Below, piece by piece: positions 13,041 through 23,629 of a stretch of DNA of 64,000 nt. The notes beneath the pieces are model-generated. The model saw only the letters and a program-made list of their open reading frames with translations. It was not told the origin of the DNA and searched no databases. The stretch lies in the NCBI RefSeq assembly GCF_025698545.1, contig NC_068570.1, forward strand, positions 55,385,924 to 55,449,923, given 5' to 3'. Every line of letters begins with the position of its first letter. The first letter of the stretch is position 1. A program made the position numbers and the translations under genes. Origin of the DNA: Gossypium raimondii (taxonomy: Eukaryota; Streptophyta; Magnoliopsida; Malvales; Malvaceae).

Positions 13041-13815
13041 GGGGCCTGCAAGGTGTTGTTAAATAGCATCATTGTTTCCTTCTCTAATATGTCCTAATGC
13101 CAAAATTATTGGGACATGAGTGACCTTTTTGTCGAGTTGGTCGAACAAATCAGAAATCGCATATTTTATATGTCCTAATGCCTTAGAGAAGATCACTAAC
13201 CTATAAATACTTAAGGCAAAGGCGTCAATCTTTTTTCTTGTGTTTGGGTATACCAAGGCTAAGTCCCGCAGGCTCTTCCAAGTGATGCATTTATTATCCT
13301 TTTTTTCTTAATTTGGGTCGCGACTTATTGCTCGCCCGTCCCTCATTAGCTTCTTCAAGAAGGTTGCGACGTTGGCGACTCTAGAGTAGGTTTTATCAAC
13401 TTGGATCTTTGGGCAACAGAGTAAAGTGGTGTACTCTTCTAATGTGGGTACCACGGTTACCCACAAGTGAAATAATTGTAAGTAGGATTCCAATACTGTG
13501 TGAAAGCTTGGAATAAATGCTTAGCCACATTGACATTGAATAAGTTTGCAAATCACCATATTTGTGATAGAATAACTGTTTTGTTTTATCATCCCATTGA
13601 TCCCATTTTCTTTCAGTTCTTGCAAAATATTCTGAGTTACATTAATTCGGGTGAAATCCCATAACTCTAACATATACCCTTCTGGTAGGCTGTCACCATT
13701 CTCTTGTTGTCTTTTCTCTGACCATATTTGTACGGTCACATTGTCCTTTAAATTATTAAGAAGCCCTTTTCTCATGATAAGTTCTTTATTTAGCAATTGA
13801 ACACGAATTAACACC
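13030..13815 (-). pseudogene. DUF7745 remnant, right arm
   Basis: Three consecutive minus-strand open pieces carry VQLLNKELIMRKGLLNNLKD, QIWSEKRQQENGDSLPEGY, LWDFTRINVTQNILQELKEN, then VVPTLEEYTTLLCCPKIQVD and KKIDAFALSIYRLVIFSKAL. This is the N-terminal part of the DUF7745 family that the left arm lacks. After LDKKVTHVP the sequence switches within about 100 bp to gag-end sequence, marking an internal deletion. Confidence 0.65.
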
Positions 13816-14497
13816 TTTTCCTAAGATGAAAATGTGGTGCAACCAAAACGAAATAAAGTAAATCAGTATAATAATTACAAGAATAAAACTTGAATATAGA
13901 TTGTAATTAAAAACAAAAGTTAAATGTGTCTCTTCTTTACATTCTATTCGGGCAAACTCTTAGCATATGTGGTTTGTTTTTAAAGTAAAGGTACCTGAAT
14001 CGATAGCTTCTCCAATCCTTACCCATTGTAGGCTCATATGGATTGAGTTCAGTTCAGGGGGATGCATTTTCCTATGCCTGCACAATAGTGAAGGCTTCAC
14101 AAAGATAGGTACAGATATATTCCGAAAGTGATGCATTATCTTGTACAGAGGTGAAGACCTCACGAAAATATAGCTTCTCACTCCCACTTAAGAAGGGCAG
14201 AATCCAAGTAGAACGTTTATGTCATGCAATACGTATGAAAGTGTATAAAGAGAAACTCTCAAACTTTTGATTGAACAAAAAGTAAAACCATAAGTTTAGG
14301 TGACTATATAACTTGAGATTATTAACAAAGACATTCGTATAATTGTTTGCTACCAAAACAACACATGACTGAACGATGAAATGCAAGGAAGGGATCACAA
14401 ATTAAATTAAACCGATTCTCAATTTCTAACAAAAGGACCAAAAAGTAATCAACTTGTAGCTTGACTCTTTTTTTAGTCATCAGTGAAGTCACTAAGT

Positions 14498-16778
14498 TGT
14501 CAAAACCTTTTTTTGTCCTGACTTATATATATAATTTAAAAAAAAAGACGGAGTCGCCACTGATCTTTTTTAATTAGGTATGATTGGATCACCTCGAAAT
14601 TTAATTATTTTAATAGAATATTTACTAAAATGACGATTTTTCTTTTCGAGCTATAAAATCAGAAGAACGGGTTCTGGAATTGGTTACGTATGAGGAAGGA
14701 TTAACACTCTTATAACGCTCAAAATTGATTACTAGGTGTCTCATTATTGGAAATTGCAATCTTAAGAAGAATTTAAAATACGACACTTAAATGTACGTAA
14801 ATGGTATTAATTGATGGCATTATTAGAAATATTATTACCTAATGGAACTTTATAGAGAAGGTTCTTTTTGTCTTGAGCCGATCAAAAAGTCATGTCCTGT
14901 AAGCTAGGGGAACAATATCTTGAATGCCCGAGAATAAAAAAATATGTCATTTGATTGTTACATAGAGCTTATATGTTCTTAATTTTAAATAGGATGTTCG
15001 ATTATTTCGGTTTAAAGAGAAAGTCATGTCCTGTAAGTTAGGTGTACAACTTCTCGGTTTACCTACATAAAGGAACATTGCCTCGGTCTTGAGCATTACT
15101 TATGTGTTGCGCAAAAGCCGATGCTACACTAATGTGACATGCGATAAGCCTACTCGAATGTGGTATATTGTACAAAGCAGATGGGTAAATGTAGGCATAA
15201 TATATAATATAGTAAAAATAACGATATTATAATATTATAATGATGGCAACACAAATAATAAAATAATACAACAATAAAATAACAAAAATAATGGTAGTAA
15301 TATTCTTAGTTGATTAATAATAATATTATGTAATAATGATAATAATAGTAAAATAACATAAGAAAGTATGATAATGCTATGATTATGAGTATAATATTAG
15401 CAATGATAAAATTTTAACATAAATGATATTAATTTTTAACAATGATCATCTAAAAATATCAATGGCATCAATATTTAAAAATAAAAACCAAAATGAAATA
15501 ATGAGGACATTTAAAGATAAAACTGTGAATTATATAACTTAAACGGTAAAAATGTAAATAATGAAATTTAAAGGGTTGGAAATTAAATAACAAAAAGTAA
15601 AAAGGGCTAAATTGAAACCTAAACGAAACTTAAAGTATAAATTACAAAGAAACAAAAACAAAAGATTAAATTAAACTAAAACAAAGAAGTATAGGGACCT
15701 AGAGTGTTATTATCTCAACTCAATATATGTGTCACTCTCTTAATGGGTCAACATTAGGTCATGGAATTGAAATGTAAGAATAAAATTGAAGGGGTAAAAA
15801 TAAAATAAATAAAAATATATGACGAAATTGAAAAAGAAAACATAAGTGGAAGGGCTTAGGCAGCAGTTAGACCCCTCTTTCAAAAACACACAGATCCTAA
15901 CAGAATCTAGGTCAGGTCCTTGGGTCATGTCTAAAACGATGTTGTTTTGAGCATCTAAAGTTACGCCCAAAACGATGCTGGATAATGCACTCTATATAAG
16001 TTTAAAAAAATTATAAAAATATGTTCTCTCTTCTATTTAGAAAAAAGGCTTTTTTTTTTCTCTCAAACACCCACTTGGCCGGCGAGTCGGTGAGTCTCCG
16101 ACGTTGCCATAGGCTATTGGCGACGGAGACGTCGCCTCCGGTGGTTGAAGTTCCCAAAAGTTTCCTCTGAGCCTTTTCACTCGTAGAACGCGAATCTGGG
16201 GTTAATTCCCAGAAATCCGGTCAAAGCTCAATAAAAGGCCTTGAAATTTTTTCAGTTTCTCTTTTTCCAAACAACGCCTTTCGAGTTAGAGGGGATCGTC
16301 CTTCATCGGGGATAGAGTGCTTGGCCATGACGGCGGTGGAATATGAAGGGTCGTTAGGTAAATAAAAGGAACCGTAATCTTTTCATTTTTTTTTCTTTTA
16401 GAAACTTTAAAAAAACTAAAACTAAAAATATACCTTTTAGTCTGTTCTATTTTCTTGTTTTTCTTTTTTATTTGATTCATTCCTCAAATTACAAGTGGTG
16501 GTTGCGGTTTTTATAACCGCATTGAATATACAATTTTGTTTTTATTTCACTGTCTTAGTTTTTACAGGTACTTTTGTGGTGTTGGCAAGGAGACTTTCAG
16601 TCAATGTCGGTGAGAGTGGCGCCACTTGCCATTTTGGTGAAATGGTGGCAGAGTGCAGTCTTAGGGGGTGGGTAACCTCGGGTGGGGGCTATTAGGCTTT
16701 GGGTTAATGGGCTTTGGTTTTTTAATTAATTTTTAAATGGATTTTATTTTTGGGCCAGACAAACTTGGGCCTTTACAG
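14498..16778 (-). mobile_element. Near-complete LTR of about 2.28 kb, right arm
   Basis: On the minus strand it begins TGTAAAGGCC at 16778 and ends GGTTTTGACA at 14498. Inside are a purine/pyrimidine-rich first half matching the left LTR, an ATAATA-rich stretch (15200-15450), two copies of a taagtta/taagcta...ggacatgacttt unit (14890 and 15030), and a terminal block with attccagaacccgttcttct and gtggcgactccgtc. That terminal block is also present at the end of the separate LTR near 21.3-21.5 kb. Confidence 0.7.
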
Positions 16779-18120
16779 TGTATATTGTCAATTACGTAGA
16801 ATAATTCCTTCTCAAAAAGACAAAAAAAGGAAACTTGTTTATTTTTCACGTGTAATTTTAGATAAGATGGGATCATATCTTACCAAACCAGACTGCTCTT
16901 GCAAACGTGCTCCCTCAGAATAGGTGAAATCAGATGTTTCTATGTCTATTCAGTACATTGGACATACCTCATTCCTATGTATCCATGTATGGATTGTTTC
17001 CTCAACTCGACACCCAAGGGTAAATAATTGATACATGGATCATTGGATATAGTACTCGGAAGGATTGTGTATAGACACTTTTAACTAAAAACTTTCCATA
17101 TGAACTTTGAGCTTTCTTTGGCCACACAACCCTGCTAGATGCTTCGAATCATTCGATCAATTCTGTTAGCTACATGGGTGCCTTGAAACAAGGCATAATG
17201 TAAGTAGTTATAGAAGATATAATTGATTTAATCATTGTATATCTACCACCTTGAGATACACAAGCTGATTTCTAACTTAGTTTGTATCTTCTTAGTTATC
17301 AGTTAGGAAAAAAGGTTTTCTTCTTGTTCAAATTTACAACCTACACCTTAGGATGTTTTCTTAGTTTAAATATGATATACTCAAACTGTTTGGACAGAAC
17401 AATGAACCTACAAATGGCCTAGCAAATCCTTCGAGACCACATCTTAGAGATGTCCTTTGAATCAATCAACAATTAAGGTTTCCACACATTAATTGTCATA
17501 TTAGACTTCATTATTATGTCCCATCCGAGGTGATTGAAAGCATATCATAACGTAATTGTATGTAGGTTTATAATAGTAGACCACTTGGTTACTTACCATT
17601 GACCCTCCTATAAGAGCTCGATACATGATACTTAAGGATCAATGCTAAGAATTATAAGGCCCAAGGACGATCACTAAAGTCAAGCCCTCCTTACTCTCCT
17701 TCCACCATCATCAACTTCTACTTCGACTCTCCCTTTCTCTTATCATCTCTAGTTATTTTACCTGGTGACTCTTTACCTTGTACTAAACAAGATGAATTGT
17801 ATCTCTTTGCTATTCACTTCACATTATCTTGTTACACCATCAACAAAATCGAAGACAAATATATCATTTGTAAATCAAAAGATAGTTTTTTCTTCTAAAT
17901 GCTAAGTTATATAAAGATGATTTCTTGTTTTAAATTCAAAGTTATATATACTATTTTTAAATCAAAAGATTTTTTTCGTATTTTTATTTATTACATTTAT
18001 TTTATTCATTATAGAAATGATGAAATACATTCGTAATTATTTGCTACATCATTAAAAATCATTATTTAATCTAATTTTAGTAATCAAATATATGAAGAAA
18101 AAAGTTAGAAACCTTCTAAG
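16779..18120. other. Intergenic, no confident gene
   Basis: No open frame or repeat boundary is convincing. The base composition from 16,900 to 17,850 is less AT-rich than its surroundings and may be old transposon sequence, but I could not identify it. Confidence 0.4.
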
Positions 18121-18164
18121 ATTACAATTACATTCAAATCCTAATATTTTTTTCACCATTTCGT

Positions 18165-18218
18165 ACTCAAAACCACTTGTTTCTTTACACAAAATCCCTT
18201 CATGTAAGCCTATTTAAA
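18165..18218 (+). promoter_or_regulatory. Promoter block shared by the cysteine-rich peptide genes (copy 1)
   Basis: actcaaaaccactt (18165-18178) is followed by aaaatcccttcatgtaagcc and the TATA-like tatttaaa (18211-18218), about 90 bp before the ATG at 18302. The same blocks in the same order precede the other two family members. Confidence 0.65.
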
Positions 18219-18301
18219 CCCTCTAATCCAAATTCTTTTCATAATATTACATCAAAAAATAAGAAGAAAAAAAAACCAATTAAAGAATCAACAAAACAGA
18301 G

Positions 18302-18463
18302 ATGGCCTCCAAGAAAAATAGAACAATAATGGTGATTTTAGCCATAATTTTAATGGCAGAAATTAGTTCAACCCTAGAAATTGTGCGATGTGTGAATAAA
18401 TGCATGCCATTTCAAGTACCCCTTAAGGGTAAAACAAGTAAAGCCCTTACTTTAGGCCCCTGA
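18302..18463 (+). pseudogene. Small secreted cysteine-rich peptide gene, C-terminus degraded (copy 1)
   Basis: The 53-codon frame opens with MASKKNRTIMVILAIILMAE, a signal-peptide-like start nearly identical to the copy at 22158. It then shows only the first two cysteines (RCVNKCMPF) before diverging into unrelated sequence. Intact members have six cysteines spaced C-x3-C-x3-C-x10-C-x3-C-x3-C, similar to the olive pollen allergen Ole e 6 family. The missing four cysteines argue for a decayed copy. It could still be expressed, because its promoter blocks are intact. Confidence 0.6.
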
Positions 18464-18819
18464 ATATATATTAGTCATAATTGACTATATAATGAAGTAT
18501 TAAAAGTGGAAAAGTCAACATCAACGAGGCTTTGGAAAGTAATTTTTTATGGACTTCTAATTAGAAGTTACATGTGGTTGTTATAGTTTAAATTTAGTAC
18601 TTTGTGATATGATTTGTTGTTGTTCTAAAACTGTATCCTTTTTTGGAGTATTACAATCAATATATTCATTATTTTCTTCTTCAACGCAAATACTGAAAAG
18701 TTTTACAAAATTATATATCAAGCCTAACTCTTAAATTATCATCATCAACACATTGAGAAAGTCGTATTGAAAGTTTAAAACTATAAGATTTAAGCTCCAC
18801 AAATAAGAGATGTTTTGTT

Positions 18820-19260
18820 GAAATTAATAGAAGTTAGTGATGATCCTAAAATCAAAAGTGAACCTGAGTTTGTTAAACGAATTTGCAAGGTTGTCTTAAT
18901 AAACTATTTTGACTATATAAGCTATTCCATCTTTAACAATCTTTTTGATAATGTGATATTTGGGATCGATGTTTAGTCTTCTTAAAATGCCTACTTTCCT
19001 TAGTATTAGTTATTGTTTTATTGTTATCACGATACAATGTAATAACTTTTCTCGTATTAGGAATTATTTCGAGGTCGAAGCCAAATGTTTCCTTAGTTGA
19101 TTCTAAAGCAACCATATATTTAGCTTCCATAGTAAAATCAACAATACATGTTTGCTTGACACTCCTCCAAACTATTCACCATAATAAACTATCATATTTT
19201 GTTTATATGAGCTTGCCTTTGGAGGATAAGAACTAGGTTTGCCAATAATCGAGCCTCTTA
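18820..19260 (-). pseudogene. Ty1/copia RNase H fragment
   Basis: A minus-strand open frame (19130-18933) reads MEAKYMVALESTKE, LEIIPNTRKVITLYRDNN and KESRHFKKTKHR. This matches the C-terminal RNase H part of copia polyproteins (usual pattern: EAEY...AxxEAxKEA...LYCDN...KEPRSHKRxKHI). The aspartate of the YRDN motif is kept, but the rest of the polyprotein is absent. No LTRs were found around it. Confidence 0.7.
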
Positions 19261-19436
19261 CCTACTAAAATCCATACAGATATATAAAATTTTAAATAAA
19301 AATATAGATAAATAATACGAATATAATAAAATATTATTTGATACATCGATGGAATCAGATTTAAACTTTATAGGCGGGTTAAAAAGTCACATGTTCCACA
19401 CATTATTTCTTTTTTCTACCCTAGATATTATTTTAT

Positions 19437-19850
19437 TGGTGAATGCACTTAGTAGGTCCCTCTATTATAGAGATCGGATCAAGTTAACCTTTATACTATA
19501 AATTGACCGGTTTAGTTTTGTATTATTAAATAAATAAATAAGGTTAAATTTTAACATAGTTAACTTTTACCGCTTAAAAAAATATAATTTACTATTTAAT
19601 AAATGTATGTTTTAAAATATTTTTATGATTTTATATAGATGAAATATTTTGTTTGGAGTTAAATTGTAAGTGAAAAAATTTTCATGTCATTTTTTAAATA
19701 GTAAATGTTAACTCTATTCTAATCTGGGCTTATTTGACTTTTTAATAGTACATTAATTAAATTGAACCATTTACTAATAGATGGACAAATTTGATCTATT
19801 CCTGTAATGGAGGGACTTCACAGGTATTTTAACATTATTTTATGCTTATT
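19437..19850. mobile_element. MITE-like element, ggtccctct family (copy 1)
   Basis: It starts tggtgaatgcacttagtagg followed by tccctctattatag and ends with an inverted, diverged counterpart (ctgtaatggagggacttcac). The interior is AT-rich with no coding sequence. A related element is at 27725-28085. Boundaries are approximate and no target-site duplication was fixed. Confidence 0.5.
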
Positions 19851-20039
19851 TTGATAGAAAGACAAACCTTTATTTTTTTATTTTTTCGTTATTATTTCCA
19901 TTTTATTTTTGTATACTAATGTGCTTGGACACCGTACAATAATTGGATGAGGGTCTTGGAATTATAATTATTATCATTATTAGTTTTATTTGCCCTTTTA
20001 TTTATTCGTTATAGTTTTGTTTTTTAGGTTTATTTTTAT

Positions 20040-20530
20040 TCTATATATATATATATATATATGTATATCTATATATATGCATTATGCTTGTACATATATT
20101 TTACATACAAACACATTTTATTTTTAATACATGTCTATATATATCTATATACCTTTTATTATTTTCCTATATACATATACATACATACAAGTATCATTTA
20201 TATTTATAATTTCCAAAATATGTATATATACACCTATATTTTAAAATGCATACCTGCTTTCGTACATACACACTTTTTATAATGTACATACTTATATTTT
20301 ATATATTTTTGTATTTTATAACCTATTTATATATATATATATATGTATATGTAAATACTTATATTTTTATATTTAATAATTCATATGTGTATATCTTTTA
20401 TTTATTTTCTTCATTTATTTATTTATTTACATGTCCATTATTATTATTTGTTATGCTTTATATTTGTTTATTATTGTACATACGTGATTGATTTTATTTA
20501 TATATATATGACTTCTTATTTATTTATATT
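20040..20530. repeat. (TA)n / tatacata low-complexity tract
   Basis: Long runs of atatat (20043-20062, 20328-20346) and tatacatacatac-type repeats create artificial open frames rich in Y, I and F. This is simple sequence at the front of the LTR-like segment below, not protein-coding. Confidence 0.8.
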
Positions 20531-20629
20531 TTGTTTTCCTCATGATTATTTTACTTACATTACCATCATCATTCCATTACGCTCATTTCTATTTAGATTT
20601 CAAAAAAGAAATTTTAAAAAATATAAGTA

Positions 20630-21479
20630 ATATTCGGTATTTTGGATCTTCGAGAGAATCGAGCCCTAACGTATTGGGTTCCGACTTTCTTCATTGAACT
20701 TAAATAATCGAGATTACTCTTTAAAAATGATAACAAGCTCGTTATCAAGAATTCAATACGTTGTGTCCTAACGCATTGGATGTGACATGTTGTTTTCTCG
20801 AAACGAGGATTTTTCGAAATAAATGTAATATTCAGTGTTTAATGTTTTGATAAATTGTGCCCTAACGTATTGGGTTGCGATTTCTTCATTTAATTTAAAC
20901 AATTGAATATTCTTTTAAACTTTATTACACGAATTTTTTTTAAACTCAAGTTTTAAACAATATCGGGAATTAAAAAAGGATCGTGTCCTAACTTACTGGT
21001 CGTGATCCCTTTTTAAATCCAAGGTAATTAAATATCTTTTAAATAAGCATTTTTATTCGCGTATCGGGAATTCGAGACATTGTGTCTTAACTTACGGGAT
21101 ATGATTCTCTTTCTCGAATAACGTGAAATATCCCATTTTTTCTTGAAAATTTTCAACGTTTTAATAAAATGATCGTATTTTTAAAATTCTCCAAAGTTCT
21201 CAATTTTCAACATTAAGACATTAAGTAATCAACTAGGTACCAATTTTGGGCGTATCGAGGGTGCTAATCCTTCCTCGTGCGTAACCGACTCCCGAACCCG
21301 TTTTTCTAAATTTCGTGGACCAAACTTGTTGTTTTAATAAAATCAAACTGTTTATTAAAAACAATCACTTTTCGAGGTGATCCAATCACACCTCATAAAA
21401 AAGGATTGGTAGCGACTCCCGTTTCATTTTTCAAAATCCAAGTCGACCCCATTTTTCATCCAAAAAATGGTGTCAACAA
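20630..21479 (+). mobile_element. LTR 3' part (solo or truncated), ends at gtgtcaaca
   Basis: It contains about five diverged units with a core of the type gtgtcctaac-ta-tgg--gtgat, at about 20660, 20765, 20850, 20985 and 21085. A terminal block follows with gtaaccgactcccgaacccg, caaatcacacctc-type sequence and tggtgtcaaca at 21469-21479. The terminal block matches the end of the LTR at 14.5-16.8 kb. No internal coding sequence follows, so it is a solo or truncated LTR. The left edge is unclear. Confidence 0.65.
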
Positions 21480-21487
21480 TGTACAGA

Positions 21488-21710
21488 TGTGTTTGAAAAG
21501 CCATATGGTAGTTAGAATTAAGTGTAATTCTTTGTAATTGCACACCCCCTATAAGAATTTAAAATTGTAATTGTAATGCTTTAATTATATTCAATTCAGT
21601 AGGACCTGCTAATTACAACAATCTCTTAAACATGTCACACCTATGTAATTACAATAAATTACACACAAATACAATTATTAGGTAGCTTTCCAAATAATAT
21701 CTAAATAATG
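21488..21710. mobile_element. MITE-like element with tttggaaagc termini
   Basis: The left end, tgtttgaaaagccatatgg, is mirrored by ggtagctttccaaataa near 21705, with aattacaatt-rich arms between them. It has no coding capacity. Inverted termini with an AT-rich core suggest a non-autonomous DNA transposon; the superfamily is undetermined. Confidence 0.45.
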
Positions 21711-22025
21711 ATCATGATTCTAGCATCAATTAAGAAAATAGAGGATAAAAAGTTAAACAATTAAATAGTTTTAATTATTGAACCCAGTATTTGGCTGATT
21801 GGTCATGGGTATTCATCTTATATTTCAAGTCTTGAATTTGAGTCGTGGTGTGTGTGAAGCAGTGATTTGCTCTAATAAAAGGTGTGTGGATTGTATTAAA
21901 AAAAGTATAATTATTAATTATTTATTAAATCATACAATCCCATTTTTAATATTTGAATAAAAAGGTTGAAGCCCTGTAAAATTAACCATTTTTCATCCAA
22001 ACCTCATGTTCTTTCTCCATTTCTT

Positions 22026-22082
22026 ACTCAAAACCACTTGTCTTTTTACACCAAAAATCCCTTCATGTAAGCCTATTTTAAA
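22026..22082 (+). promoter_or_regulatory. Promoter block shared by the cysteine-rich peptide genes (copy 2)
   Basis: actcaaaaccactt (22026-22039) is followed by aaaatcccttcatgtaagcc and the TATA-like tattttaaa at 22074-22082. The ATG is at 22158. Order and spacing are almost the same as at 18165. Confidence 0.65.
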
Positions 22083-22157
22083 CACTCTAATCCAAAACAT
22101 TTTTCACATATTACATAAAAATACCAAAAAAAAAAATTAAAATTCAATATAAAAGAG

Positions 22158-22385
22158 ATGGCCTCCAAGAAAAATATGACAACAATGGTGATTTTTATGA
22201 TGATTTTAATGGCTGGAATTTGTTGAAGCCAAGAAATTGCTTCATGTGTGAACAATTGCATGCCTGAATGCATGGAAGACGAAGGTTCTAACAAAGCTGA
22301 CTGCTTAAAAGCTTGTGAACAGAATTGCAATGAGACTAAAGGAAAAGGGGATGCAATTGAACTTGAGTGGAAAATTACTAATTGA
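22158..22385 (+). pseudogene. Small secreted cysteine-rich peptide gene with a nonsense codon in the signal peptide (copy 2)
   Basis: The frame starts MASKKNMTTMVIFMMILMAG and is stopped by TGA at 22224-22226, at the end of the signal-peptide region. Reading through, the mature part keeps all six cysteines in the pattern C-x3-C-x3-C-x10-C-x3-C-x3-C (CVNNCMPEC ... CLKACEQNC) and ends at TGA 22383-22385, 75 sense codons plus the internal stop. The motif fits the Ole e 6-like pollen/cysteine-rich peptide family. The single lesion suggests a recent loss, or an allele or sequencing difference. Confidence 0.7.
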
Positions 22386-23326
22386 TTTGTTTTCCTTTTT
22401 TTTTTTAATTCTTTTTGGATTATTATCAGATAAATCAATAGGTTTTTTTTTCTTTTAACTTTATTAAAGGCTAATTGAGTCTTAACTCGATTGACATATG
22501 CATTGTTATCAATGTAGGAAGACGTTAGTTCAAGTACATTGAAGCGCATTATCCTCCTATTTATGGGTTGTGTAGCAGCCATAAGTAATTCTAGCCATTG
22601 TTTTTAAAAAGAACTGATGTAATTAAAATCTATAATGAAATTATTTTTTTTTAAAAACTATATAAAATATGTTTAACCTTTATATAAATTCTATGACAAG
22701 ACATAGAGATAATAATTTATTTGACTTTTAATTTTTAAAATAAATATTTTTAGTTATTCATTTAATTTTTCGTCCATTTTAATTTTAAATTTTCATTATT
22801 TGTCAAATCATATCAAAATAAATAAAAATTAATGTCTATTCACTTTGTTGATATGACATATTATTTAAAAATTATAAAATATATCAAATTATTTTAAAAT
22901 ATTTTAAATTTTTAAAAATAGTTAATTGCTAACATTACATACGCGTGAGTTGCCACGTGGATGCCAAATAAAAAAGTTAAGTTTGTTAATTTTTCCATTT
23001 ATATTTGGGGTAATTTGACAAGTAATGTAACTTATTTAAGTTCAAAAGCTAAAAGAAGCAAAAATTAAATAAAAATTAAAATAATTTTTTTCGCCAAGTT
23101 AAAGTGTCAAATAAATTATGGCAATATAATTTTTTCTATTATTAATAATTAATTAATATTTAGTTGAATTCAACTTCAACTCAACTAATATGACTGAATA
23201 AAACCTTTATTATTTTTAAAAAAATATTATTTTATATAATATCAATTTAGTAAAATAATATATTTTTTTAAAACTTGTGCTTTTATATATATAGATATCA
23301 AAATAAGTCTCTAACTTTTAAGAAAA
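22386..23326. other. AT-rich intergenic, no gene seen
   Basis: Runs of A and T and no recognisable coding sequence. A long minus-strand frame over 22073-22582 is the shadow of the peptide gene. Confidence 0.5.
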
Positions 23327-23532
23327 GATTGTATTTAATTGTGATTCCACGTCATCTCTATCCCTTTTAATAGGAGAATAGCAGATCAAATTTTTCTCCG
23401 ATTTTTAGTATTTTTAGTTGGATTTGTATTTTTCAAGAGAAAAATTTAATGTTTTCAGGAGAAAAAATTTAATTTGTTATTTTTTTATTAGAAAGGGATA
23501 AGGATGACGTGAAATAACAGTTTCATACAATC
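23327..23532. mobile_element. MITE with gattgtat...ccacgtcat termini (copy 1)
   Basis: The left terminus (gattgtatttaattgtgatt then ccacgtcatc) is the inverted complement, with few changes, of the right terminus ending ggatgacgtgaaataacag, tttcatacaatc. It is 206 bp and non-coding. A second copy lies at 32208-32360, so this is a dispersed family. Confidence 0.7.
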
Positions 23533-23629
23533 ACTTTTGAACCTTTGTAAGAAAAGATATAATTAGATTTTTTTTAATATTTAAATTAGTATATAAAGTT
23601 AACAATTAATAATTTTGATCTAACGAAGG

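Larger units (their letters stand above)
3331..16778. mobile_element. Tail-to-tail inverted pair of decayed LTR-retroelement derivatives
   Basis: Both outer ends start like an LTR: TGTAATGGCC at 3331 reading right, and TGTAAAGGCC reading left from 16778. From each end the same order of parts follows inward: an LTR, a DUF7745/coiled-coil region, gag-derived sequence, a protease-like region, then a pol-proximal tail. The tails meet around 10.41 kb, where the sequence is an imperfect palindrome. The arms carry different internal deletions: the left lost the LTR 3' half and the DUF7745 start, while the right joins DUF7745 almost directly to the end of gag. No reverse transcriptase or integrase was seen. 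Everything is riddled with stops and frameshifts. No clear target-site duplication was found (atatttt versus gtgtata flanks). Confidence 0.8.

Noticed and set aside
20061..20630. Overlapping plus-strand frames rich in Y, I, F
   Set aside because: They come from TA/TACATA simple repeats and carry no domain.
22073..22582. 169-codon minus-strand open frame
   Set aside because: It lies antisense over the cysteine-rich peptide copy 2, has low-complexity F/I/K content and no family signal; treated as a shadow.
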